Source: G963662905 sp965230045 (GTDB taxonomy: Bacteria; Bacteroidota; Bacteroidia; Bacteroidales; WRLA01). From it: a stretch of DNA of 64,000 nt. Made by a program: the position numbers and the translations under genes. The DNA lies in NCBI GenBank assembly GCA_965230045.1, contig OZ245940.1, positions 2,108,001-2,172,000 of the forward strand, given 5' to 3'. The notes under the pieces were generated by a model, which had not been told where the DNA came from, made no database searches, and saw nothing but the letters and a program-made list of their open reading frames with translations. Shown here piece after piece: positions 45,154 to 52,463 of the stretch. The stretch's first letter is position 1, and every line of letters begins with the position of its first letter.

Positions 45154-48100
45154 ATGGCAAAGATATTAGGACTCGATTTAGGAACCAATAGTATTGGTTG
45201 GGCTGTAATCAATGTTATAATTGAGGACGGTAAAGTTGTTAAATACATCTCTATTGATGATACCGGTGTGATTATCTTTCCGGAAGGAGTAGAGCCAACT
45301 ACTATAGGACAAGGTGATAAAGAACAATCAAAAAATGCTACTAGAAGGGAGCAACGGCAGATGCGGCGCCAGTTTTACCGTAAGAAAATGCGTAAGATAA
45401 AGCTACTACAAACATTAATAGATTTAAATATGTGCCCATTGAGTGTTCAGGGGCTTAATCAATGGAGTAGGTGGAATAAAAAGGAAAAAACAGAAGGGAA
45501 AAAATTTCCGACGGAGCCTGATTTTATTAACTGGCTGAAATTAGACCCATATGAGTTGAGATATAAAGGCTTATTAGAGGATTTAAGTTTGTTGGAGATT
45601 GGGCGTATCTTTTATCAATTTATCCAGCACCGTGGTTTTTTGAGTAGCAGAAAAGGAAATGATGAAGGAGCGATTTATAAAGGTAAAGAGAATATGGTGG
45701 GTATTGATATGACCCGTAACTTGATAGGAGACGAAACACTGGGAAAAAAATTGTATGAGATATCATATAAAAAAGGTGAAAAATACAATTATAAGACAGA
45801 TGACGAGGGAAAGGAGCTAAGAGTGCGGGCACGGTACACTCAACGCGAAATGTATATTAGTGAGTTTATAAATATTTGGGATAGGCAAGCAGAACATCTT
45901 GGGCTTGATACAATTGTTGTAAAAACGAATAAAGTACGGTTTATAAAAGGGCAGGTAGACAATAACCGCAATAGAAAGAAAATTGAAAGCTATCTTAAAA
46001 AGTATGGTAAGGAAAATGTGTATGTTGAGGGGAATAAGGTTACAACATATGAGCAAGTACCTCTAAAGAATTTTCTGTCTGGTCAGATTGAAACAGGGAT
46101 GGAAGGAGTGAAGTTTAAAAGTAATGAAAGCCTGCTGTTTTGGCAGAGACCATTGCGTTCGCAAAAGGGCTTGCTTGATAATTGTAGATTTGAGCGTAAT
46201 GTCCCTGTATTGATGGGCAATGGAGAGTTCAGGATAAAAAATGGAGAGATTGTATGTCGCAGTAAAAAGCCTTGCCCTTTGTCGCATCCTGAGTTTGAAC
46301 TTTTCCGTGCTTACCAAATAATTAATAATATTAAATACGCAAAAGGGAAGCCCTTGACTGCTGATCAAAAAAAGGTTGCTATTGATGTATTTAATACGAA
46401 AGATAACAATTTTAATTTCGAACATATTGCTAAAGCGTTAAACCTGACTTATGAAAAATTTAATTATAATTTTGATCAGAAAGTGGCGGGAAACACAACA
46501 GTTAAAAAAATAAAACCCCTTTTCCCAAAAGAGGTGTGGGATCAAAGTTCTGAAGAAATATGGCATTGCTTCTATTTTTATGAAGATAATGATAAGCTAT
46601 ATGACAAGTTGAAAAAGGATTTCAGTTTAAAAGAATCAATTGGGAAAGATAAAATTAAGAATATCCGCCTTAAGGAAGGGTATTCCAATGTTTCGCTCAA
46701 GGCTATTCGTAATATTAACCCTTTTCTGGAAAAAGGTTACTCTTATAGTGATGCCGTTGTGCTGGGAGGAATTAGAAATGCGTTCGGACAAAGGTGGAAA
46801 TTTTTTAATATCCCTGGGATTATTGAAGAATTGGAGCGTAATGTGTTGACAATACTCCATCAAAAAGGTAATAAAGAAGGTGAATCTATTCAGAAAATAA
46901 AAGAGTATTTATCTGAACCTTTGAATAATTATGGGTTTAAAATAGATGATCCCGCCTTTACTCACTTATATCATCATAGTCAGGAAATAGAAGAAAAAAA
47001 ACTTGAAGATTGGGTGCCTCCTGTAATAAACCTGAGGAATCCTATTGTTCAACAAGCTTTGCACGAGATGCGACGGCTGGTAAACGATTTGCTAAGAAAG
47101 TACAGAAAAGTCGATCCGAAATTTAGGTTTGACCGAATTCACGTAGAGATGGGGCGTGACTTAAAAAACACCAAATCTAAACGACAGGAATTAAGCTTGC
47201 GGATACGTGAAAATGAAAGCAAAAATGAAAATGCACGGGTACGTCTTGCTGAACTGAGCATGCGTCCAACACGAGATAATTTGCTGCGCTACCTCCTTTA
47301 CGATGAAATTTTAAAAAATACTACCGGACCTGTTTTATGTCCTTATACGGGGAGTGTTATAAAAATTTCTGATTTATTGGGAGGATCGAATACAGTACAG
47401 ATAGAACATATTATACCCAAGAGTGTATCGCTTGATGATAGCTTTGCCAACAAAACTCTTTGTGAAGCACATTTCAATAACCTGAAAAGAGAGAGGACGC
47501 CGTATGAGTTTTATCTAGTAAATAATGATTATAGATTGTGGGGTATTCGTAAGCATAATAATATTGAAGATGGGTGGAGTGAGATTGTGGAAAGGGCATA
47601 CAAAATATTACCATATGCAAAAGCTAGAAGGTTCGCTTCGAAAAAAGAGTTTAAAGCAGATGATTTTATTGAAAGACAATTGAATGATAGTCGTTATATA
47701 AGCCGGGAAGCTGTGGGCTTGCTGTCTTCTGTTTGTCCAAATGTGCGTATGCTACCGGGTCAGGTAACGGCCGAGCTACGGCATTTATGGGGTATTAACA
47801 ATATACTGAATCCTGTGCACGGTATTCAGAACTTTGAAGTTGAAGTAAGGGGAGATGAGAGGCTTAGTTACTATGTGTTAACCGATGAAAACCGTCAGAT
47901 AAAAAGTATTCGCCGTAAAAGAAATGACAAGCCCATAACAGGTAAAAATCAATTGGTTTTGAGTGGGAATGTTAATAAAGGTGTTTTTTTATCAAAGTAT
48001 TTGGCTGTTGAAATTGAAGCACCTCAGGTTAATGATGGAAAATATTGGGTAATAATAAATGTGTCGGAAAAGCAGTCGTATTTTCCGGTTTTTGCTGAAA

Positions 48101-49755
48101 AGCCAAAATTTGATAAAAACCGCCTGGTGCTTAAAGGGAAAATTGAGAAGGGCTTTTATATAAACGATACTATTGGTAAAAAAATAAAGGCCAAAGAAAA
48201 ATATGAGGGGGCATACTGGGCAAGCTTTTCAATAAAAGATGTAGAACTTAAAATTGCTGAGAATAAAGGAAAAATTAAAACTACGGGCTCAAAAGTAGCC
48301 TTGTTTGGAGAGGTGAAAGATGGCCTTTTTGCTTGTCATATTTATCAATGTAAAACCAATATGCCCAATGGTAAGTACTGGGCGTTTCTACAACTCGAAT
48401 TTGACGAGGTTGAATTTACACGTGTCCTAAAAATAAAACCGCAGGTTGATCAAAAACAGCTTTGGGGCTATGCTACAATAGACGAAGAGGGTTATATGGT
48501 TGCTGAAGTTGACCCCGGTTACTCAAAACAAACCAGCCAAAAAGCAGGCCGCTATTATTGTCGGTTTGATATTGAGACAATAAAAGAAGACTTATATCCC
48601 ATTGAGAATGATGCACCAAAACCTAAGAAAGGGGAAAAATTAACAGAAGCAGTGATATGGGTGGATAAAGCCACTGGCGAAATTCGATACGATCCTAAGA
48701 AGAATAGGGACGACCACCGTCATCATGCCATTGATGCTATAACGGTGGCTTTGACCGAGCAGGGGTTTTTACAGCGTTTAAGTACTTATCACGCAAAAGA
48801 AGAAAATAAAAAAAGGAGTCTTGATAATTCCGAGAAATTCCCAATGCCATGGGATGGATTTGAAAAAGACGTGAAAAAATTTGCTGATTCTATCCTTATT
48901 TCTCATAAGCAAAACAATAAAGTGTTAACCCGAATTTCAAAGAAAATTGAGAAAAACGGAGAAGTCAAGAGTAGTGTGGGCTTTTCGGCGCGTGGTCAGT
49001 TGCATAAGGAAACCGTTTTTGGTAAGCGTAAACCACCAGGACATGAAGAGGGGTATCATATCCGTAAGCCCATTTCGTCATTGAAAGATAAAAAACAAAT
49101 AGGGAAAGTAGTTGACGATGTCATTAGAAATTTGATACTTGAGCATTTACGCGATAAATGTGGGGTAGATATTTCCAAGGATAAATTCAGTGTGCCTAAA
49201 GATGCATTCTTTAAAGATGGTAAACCGCGCTTATTCCTTCCAAACCGTAAAGGTGGAGAGTCTGTGCCGATTAAAAAGGTTAGGATGTGTGAAAATATTG
49301 GGAATCCTCAACAATTAAAGTCGTCGGTTAACCAGTATGTTAATCCTCGAAATAATCATCATATACATTTATATTTAAAACCGGATGGGAGAATAGACGA
49401 GAAAGTGGTTACTTTTTGGGAGGCCATTGAAATGCAGAAACAGGGAATAGATATTTATAAACTTCCTGCTGGAGGAAAAGAAACCATTGTGATATTACAA
49501 TCAAACGATATGTTTCTTTTAGGCTTGAGCAATGAAGAGTTTGATAATAATAAAAATAATCCGGCTTTATTAAGTGAACATCTTTATCGGGTACAGAAGA
49601 TTTCATCAATGTATTATACATTCAGACATCATCTTGCTTCTACTGTTACAAATAAAGATGATGAGTTGAGCATACGAAGCTTTAAAGCGTATCAGGAAAT
49701 CAATCCGATAAAAGTTGAGATTGATAAGTTGGGAAATATAAAAGCAGCTAATTAA
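45154..49755 (+). CDS. cas9: Cas9 endonuclease, type II-C, with a tandem-module insertion
   Basis: 1,533 aa, larger than most II-C Cas9s (about 1,000-1,100; some Bacteroidota forms exceed 1,400). RuvC-I GLDLGTNSIGWAV (D8). Arginine-rich bridge helix RREQRQMRRQFYRKKMRKIK (about 65-85). Recognition lobe to about 640. RuvC-II RIHVEMGRDL (E665). HNH IEHIIPKSVSLDDSFANK (H752). RuvC-III DDHRHHAIDAITVAL (H1191, D1194). C-terminal WED/PI region with SARGQLHKETVFGK. All catalytic residues are present. Between HNH and RuvC-III, residues 930-1153 are four tandem modules of 57, 57, 55 and about 55 aa with a shared pattern (L.L.G.v..G...//...G.YWa.f.i). Predicted RNA-guided double-strand DNA cleavage with the adjacent tracrRNA and array. 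The gene is more AT-rich than its neighbours. The PAM cannot be read from this sequence. Confidence 0.96.
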   Translation: MAKILGLDLGTNSIGWAVINVIIEDGKVVKYISIDDTGVIIFPEGVEPTTIGQGDKEQSKNATRREQRQMRRQFYRKKMRKIKLLQTLIDLNMCPLSVQGLNQWSRWNKKEKTEGKKFPTEPDFINWLKLDPYELRYKGLLEDLSLLEIGRIFYQFIQHRGFLSSRKGNDEGAIYKGKENMVGIDMTRNLIGDETLGKKLYEISYKKGEKYNYKTDDEGKELRVRARYTQREMYISEFINIWDRQAEHLGLDTIVVKTNKVRFIKGQVDNNRNRKKIESYLKKYGKENVYVEGNKVTTYEQVPLKNFLSGQIETGMEGVKFKSNESLLFWQRPLRSQKGLLDNCRFERNVPVLMGNGEFRIKNGEIVCRSKKPCPLSHPEFELFRAYQIINNIKYAKGKPLTADQKKVAIDVFNTKDNNFNFEHIAKALNLTYEKFNYNFDQKVAGNTTVKKIKPLFPKEVWDQSSEEIWHCFYFYEDNDKLYDKLKKDFSLKESIGKDKIKNIRLKEGYSNVSLKAIRNINPFLEKGYSYSDAVVLGGIRNAFGQRWKFFNIPGIIEELERNVLTILHQKGNKEGESIQKIKEYLSEPLNNYGFKIDDPAFTHLYHHSQEIEEKKLEDWVPPVINLRNPIVQQALHEMRRLVNDLLRKYRKVDPKFRFDRIHVEMGRDLKNTKSKRQELSLRIRENESKNENARVRLAELSMRPTRDNLLRYLLYDEILKNTTGPVLCPYTGSVIKISDLLGGSNTVQIEHIIPKSVSLDDSFANKTLCEAHFNNLKRERTPYEFYLVNNDYRLWGIRKHNNIEDGWSEIVERAYKILPYAKARRFASKKEFKADDFIERQLNDSRYISREAVGLLSSVCPNVRMLPGQVTAELRHLWGINNILNPVHGIQNFEVEVRGDERLSYYVLTDENRQIKSIRRKRNDKPITGKNQLVLSGNVNKGVFLSKYLAVEIEAPQVNDGKYWVIINVSEKQSYFPVFAEKPKFDKNRLVLKGKIEKGFYINDTIGKKIKAKEKYEGAYWASFSIKDVELKIAENKGKIKTTGSKVALFGEVKDGLFACHIYQCKTNMPNGKYWAFLQLEFDEVEFTRVLKIKPQVDQKQLWGYATIDEEGYMVAEVDPGYSKQTSQKAGRYYCRFDIETIKEDLYPIENDAPKPKKGEKLTEAVIWVDKATGEIRYDPKKNRDDHRHHAIDAITVALTEQGFLQRLSTYHAKEENKKRSLDNSEKFPMPWDGFEKDVKKFADSILISHKQNNKVLTRISKKIEKNGEVKSSVGFSARGQLHKETVFGKRKPPGHEEGYHIRKPISSLKDKKQIGKVVDDVIRNLILEHLRDKCGVDISKDKFSVPKDAFFKDGKPRLFLPNRKGGESVPIKKVRMCENIGNPQQLKSSVNQYVNPRNNHHIHLYLKPDGRIDEKVVTFWEAIEMQKQGIDIYKLPAGGKETIVILQSNDMFLLGLSNEEFDNNKNNPALLSEHLYRVQKISSMYYTFRHHLASTVTNKDDELSIRSFKAYQEINPIKVEIDKLGNIKAAN

Positions 49756-49780
49756 AGTTCTTTGATGGGTTTTGTGTTTG

Positions 49781-49981
49781 ATGAGGAAAAGTGTGCATTA
49801 CTTGGTTATGGTAAGCTTTCCCAGTAGAATGGGGTGCATTCCCCCTGTTTTGGTGCACTTTCCCGATGGTATTAATTATCTCTCTTTAGGTATGGAGCAT
49901 CTCCCTGCCGGAATGGAGCGTATTCCTGTCTGTATGGGGTTCCTTCCTGTTGGAATGAAGCGTCCTCCTGCTGGAATATAG
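49781..49981 (+). CDS. Possible small heptapeptide-repeat protein
   Basis: A 66-aa frame from ATG 49781, 25 bp after the cas9 stop. From residue 9 it is built of 7-residue units (VMVSFPS, RMGCIPP, VLVHFPD, GINYLSL, GMEHLPA, GMERIPV, CMGFLPV, GMKRPPA) because a 21-bp DNA repeat runs through it in frame. The pattern G-M-x-x-x-P-x is kept while DNA varies, and no stop interrupts about 8 units. That hints at coding, but a non-coding tandem repeat of period 21 would also stay open. I do not recognise the protein. It would be cotranscribed with cas9. Confidence 0.3.
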   Translation: MRKSVHYLVMVSFPSRMGCIPPVLVHFPDGINYLSLGMEHLPAGMERIPVCMGFLPVGMKRPPAGI

Positions 49982-50005
49982 TTGAATGCCCTTGGAATGA
50001 GGCAG
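49805..50005. repeat. Degenerate 21-bp tandem repeat
   Basis: Nine full units and part of a tenth, of exactly 21 bp, start at 49805, 49826, 49847, 49868, 49889, 49910, 49931, 49952, 49973 and 49994. The rough consensus is GGAATGGAGCRTNYTCCTGYY. The best units are 49910 and 49952. It fills most of the gap between cas9 and the small ORF before the transposase. The rest of that gap (50006-50083) is AT-rich with nothing evident. Confidence 0.75.
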
Positions 50006-50083
50006 TTTAACCTAGATATACATTAAAGATAGAAAGATTATTATCTGGAATCTGAATTATTTTTTTTAACCAATATTGATATT

Positions 50084-50182
50084 ATGAGTACAATTAAAGC
50101 AAGTAAAAAGGATATCCTGCTACAGGCAGGTATGCGCATTAACAACAGCTTAAGCGATGAACAGATTAAAAACCCAACCTAA
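50084..50182 (+). CDS. Small ORF ahead of the transposase (32 aa)
   Basis: 32 codons, MSTIKASKKDILLQAGMRI...QIKNPT, ending 11 bp before the RAYT start. It is basic and has no family I recognise. It may be a leader peptide, a remnant, or not translated. Reported because of its position and clean spacing. Confidence 0.25.
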   Translation: MSTIKASKKDILLQAGMRINNSLSDEQIKNPT

Positions 50183-50193
50183 AACCAACAAAA

Positions 50194-50835
50194 ATGGAAG
50201 CTTTACTTCCGGAAGCCTGTTATCATATTTTTAATCACGCCAATGGCGATGAACTGATATTTCGGGAAGATGAGAATTATCGCTTTTTCATCGCAAAGTA
50301 TAAAAGGTTTGTTGCACCTTTGGTTGATACATTGGCATACTGCCTCATGCCCAATCATTTTCATTTAATGATTAGGCTGCATGATATCAATGCCTTGGAA
50401 AAACATTTGGGCAACAGCTCGCTTCTCGAAAGGAATTACTTAAAGCTTCGGGATGATGCAGGGCGCGAAGAATTACTTTCGAAATTTGTTAGCAAACGGC
50501 TTTCAAACTTTTTCAGTTCTTATACCCAGTCTTATAATAAGATGTATGGACGTATGGGGAGCTTGTTTATGAAAAATTTTAAGCGAAAGAGGGTTGCTGA
50601 TGAAAAGTATTTCCTTCAGCTTATTAAGTATATTCATCTTAATCCGGTAACTCATGCTTTTGTTGGAAAGCCCGAAAAGTGGGTTCATTCTTCTTATAAT
50701 AGTATAATATCAGACGCGAAAACTATCGTTGACAGAGATTTGGTAATCAATAGTTTTGGCGGCTTGGATAATTTCAAATACTGTCATCTGTCTTCGGAAG
50801 CATTGGGTAATTATCCGGTGTTTTTTGACCGTTAA
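50194..50835 (+). CDS. REP-associated tyrosine transposase (Y1/HUH, IS200-like family)
   Basis: 213 aa. The HUH metal motif is LMPNHFHLMIR (H55, H57), and the catalytic-type tyrosine is Y146 in IKYIHLNPV. It starts YHIFNHANGDELIF and includes GSLFMKNFKRKRV, all typical of the RAYT branch of Y1 transposases. Family members cut and join single-stranded DNA at hairpins of REP sequences and are domesticated single-copy genes, not ordinary insertion sequences. It sits between cas9 and cas1, with no terminal ends of an IS around it. Its own stop codon is inside a hairpin of the AACTTTTCCAAAGT family, a plausible substrate. There is no known role in CRISPR function. Confidence 0.9.
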   Translation: MEALLPEACYHIFNHANGDELIFREDENYRFFIAKYKRFVAPLVDTLAYCLMPNHFHLMIRLHDINALEKHLGNSSLLERNYLKLRDDAGREELLSKFVSKRLSNFFSSYTQSYNKMYGRMGSLFMKNFKRKRVADEKYFLQLIKYIHLNPVTHAFVGKPEKWVHSSYNSIISDAKTIVDRDLVINSFGGLDNFKYCHLSSEALGNYPVFFDR

Positions 50836-50874
50836 ACTTTTCCAAAGTTCCAAAATTTTGGAAAGGTTTAACGG
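50829..50874. repeat. Stop-codon hairpin, copy B
   Basis: An 18-bp stem (one G-T pair) with core AAACTTTTCCAAA; outer arms CCGTTA/TAACGG. It contains the RAYT stop codon (50833-50835). The remaining 87 bp to cas1 carry no promoter I can support, although CAAAAGCGCTTTTG (50917-50930) is a perfect small palindrome. Confidence 0.8.
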
Positions 50875-50961
50875 AAAAGAACGCCGGATTTCAGAAATGC
50901 CTTTGTCCGAAACAGGCAAAAGCGCTTTTGGCTAAATCCATGAAATATATCCTTAAAAGCT

Positions 50962-51864
50962 ATGATAAAACGAACACTCTTCTTTTCAAAACCGTATTAT
51001 TTATCATTAAAATACAGCCAGTTGGTTATCCGATCAAAAGGCAACGGTGAAGAACAGTCCGAAGATGTCAGTATTCCTGTTGAAGACATTGGCTACATGG
51101 TTTTGGAGCATCCTCAGATTAGTTTTTCTATAAAACTGCTTGAACAACTTTGCTCTAATAATGTGGCCGTGGTTTTTTGCGACAGCAAACATATGCCTTC
51201 GTCCATGCTGTTGCCTTTGGACGGGCATCATATACAGGGAGAAATGTTCCGGCATCAGCTGGCAGCTACCGCACCTCTAAAAAAGAACCTTTGGAAGCAA
51301 ACCATTGAGGCGAAGATTATGAACCAGGCACGTATGCTTGAATTTCAAGGTATTAATCCTGTCGGATTAAAAAATATTGCAAAAAATGTAAAAAGCGATG
51401 ATTCGGATAATCGGGAAGGGTTTGCCGCAAAACTGTATTGGCAGGCATTAATGGGCAATGACTTTGTACGCGACCGCTATGGAGCCCCGCCCAACCATTT
51501 TTTGAACTATGGATATATTTTGTTGCGCTCAGCTGTAGCCCGAGCTCTGGTAGGAAGCGGTCTTCTTGCAACTTTGGGCATTCATCACCGAAATCGCTAT
51601 AATGCTTTTTGTTTGGCCGATGATATCATGGAACCTTACCGCCCTTATGTTGACCGTATAGTTGTTGGTTTAAACCGGAAATATCCCGATGCCGGCGAAT
51701 TGACAACAGAACAAAAAGCCGGTTTGCTCGGCTTATTTTCCGAAGATGTTGTTATTGGTAAAGTGAAACGGCCACTCATGCTTGCGCTGTCTGTTACAAC
51801 AGCTTCATTGGCAAGGTGCTATAGCTGCGAATCGCGAAGGATTGTCTATCCAATATTTGAATAA
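50962..51864 (+). CDS. cas1: Cas1 integrase
   Basis: 300 aa, type II-like Cas1 (MIKRTLFFSKPYYLSLKYSQL). Metal ligands are visible: E152 in NREGFAAKLYW, H208 in LGIHHRNR, and D221 in ADDIMEPYRPYVD. With Cas2 it forms the complex that inserts new spacers at the leader-proximal repeat. Its stop overlaps the cas2 start as TAATG, so the two are coupled. It is separated from cas9 by the RAYT and a hairpin, so it may have its own transcript. Confidence 0.97.
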   Translation: MIKRTLFFSKPYYLSLKYSQLVIRSKGNGEEQSEDVSIPVEDIGYMVLEHPQISFSIKLLEQLCSNNVAVVFCDSKHMPSSMLLPLDGHHIQGEMFRHQLAATAPLKKNLWKQTIEAKIMNQARMLEFQGINPVGLKNIAKNVKSDDSDNREGFAAKLYWQALMGNDFVRDRYGAPPNHFLNYGYILLRSAVARALVGSGLLATLGIHHRNRYNAFCLADDIMEPYRPYVDRIVVGLNRKYPDAGELTTEQKAGLLGLFSEDVVIGKVKRPLMLALSVTTASLARCYSCESRRIVYPIFE

Positions 51865-52202
51865 TGCCCCAAACCCGTTTAAATGCATATCATATAATGT
51901 GGCTCTTTGTGTTTTTTGATCTGCCGGTACAAACAAAAAAGGAGCGGAGGGCAGCTACGCGATTTCGGAAGGACCTCCTGAAAGATGGGTTTAGTATGAT
52001 GCAGTTTTCGGTTTATAACAGGCATTGCGCCAGCAGAGAAAGCGCTGAGGTACATATAAAAAGGGTGAAATCCTTTGTTCCCGTAAAGGGACAGGTAAGT
52101 ATTTTGGCTGTTACCGATAAACAATATGGCGATATAATCAATTATTGGGGCAGGAGCAGTAAGCCTTTGCCCGAAGGGCCGAAACAACTGGAGCTGTTTT
52201 AA
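51864..52202 (+). CDS. cas2: Cas2
   Basis: 112 aa, with FVFFDLPVQTKKERRAATRFRKDLLKDGF (D19 at the end of beta-1) and a C-terminal NYWGRSSKPLPEGPKQLELF usual for type II Cas2. It is the structural partner of Cas1 in spacer integration. The start at 51864 overlaps the cas1 stop. An internal Met12 is a less likely start. The stop codon forms part of hairpin copy C. Absence of csn2 and cas4 here places the system in subtype II-C. Confidence 0.96.
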   Translation: MPQTRLNAYHIMWLFVFFDLPVQTKKERRAATRFRKDLLKDGFSMMQFSVYNRHCASRESAEVHIKRVKSFVPVKGQVSILAVTDKQYGDIINYWGRSSKPLPEGPKQLELF

Positions 52203-52242
52203 CTTTTCCAAAGTTTGAGAACTTTGGAAAAGTTAAAACAGC
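52193..52242. repeat. Stop-codon hairpin, copy C
   Basis: A perfect 22-bp stem with a 6-nt loop, covering the last three cas2 codons and its stop (52200-52202). Core AACTTTTCCAAAGT, outer arms GCTGTTTT/AAAACAGC. It should stop cas1-cas2 transcripts before the leader. Confidence 0.88.
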
Positions 52243-52463
52243 ACCAGACCTCTAAAAATTTTGGGAAAAGGTTAAATATAAAAGCGAATGTTTATTACCT
52301 TTGACCAATCAGCCAAAACAAAGCTCTTTGGCATCCTGTTTTAATAAGATAAGATAGAATAAGAAATATTACGATTCGAGCTGCTTCCTGGTAAGCAAAG
52401 AACAGTTTTTGCCCGGCGTTTAAGGCTTGTAAAGCAGGCTGTGCAGGGCATTGCGGCTGCCAG
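52243..52463 (+). other. CRISPR leader
   Basis: 221 bp between cas2 and the first repeat, with no ORF of its own. It starts with a degenerate half-copy of the hairpin family (AAAATTTTGGGAAAAGG, about 52254-52275), then a promoter-like TACCTTTG and an A/G-rich stretch (AAGATAAGATAGAATAAG). Its position next to cas2 and the orientation of the repeat relative to the tracrRNA make it the leader end. Confidence 0.7.
52296..52303 (+). promoter_or_regulatory. Probable pre-crRNA promoter (-7 element)
   Basis: TACCTTTG matches TAnnTTTG, 160 bp before the first repeat and pointing into the array. No clear TTG at 17-20 nt upstream. The repeat itself shows no such element, so transcription from the leader is more likely than from each repeat. 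Confidence 0.5.

Noticed and set aside
50084..50835. The transposase region as a complete insertion sequence
   Set aside because: There are no terminal inverted repeats, no target duplication and no accessory TnpB. The protein has RAYT features, and the only palindrome is the shared stop-codon hairpin.
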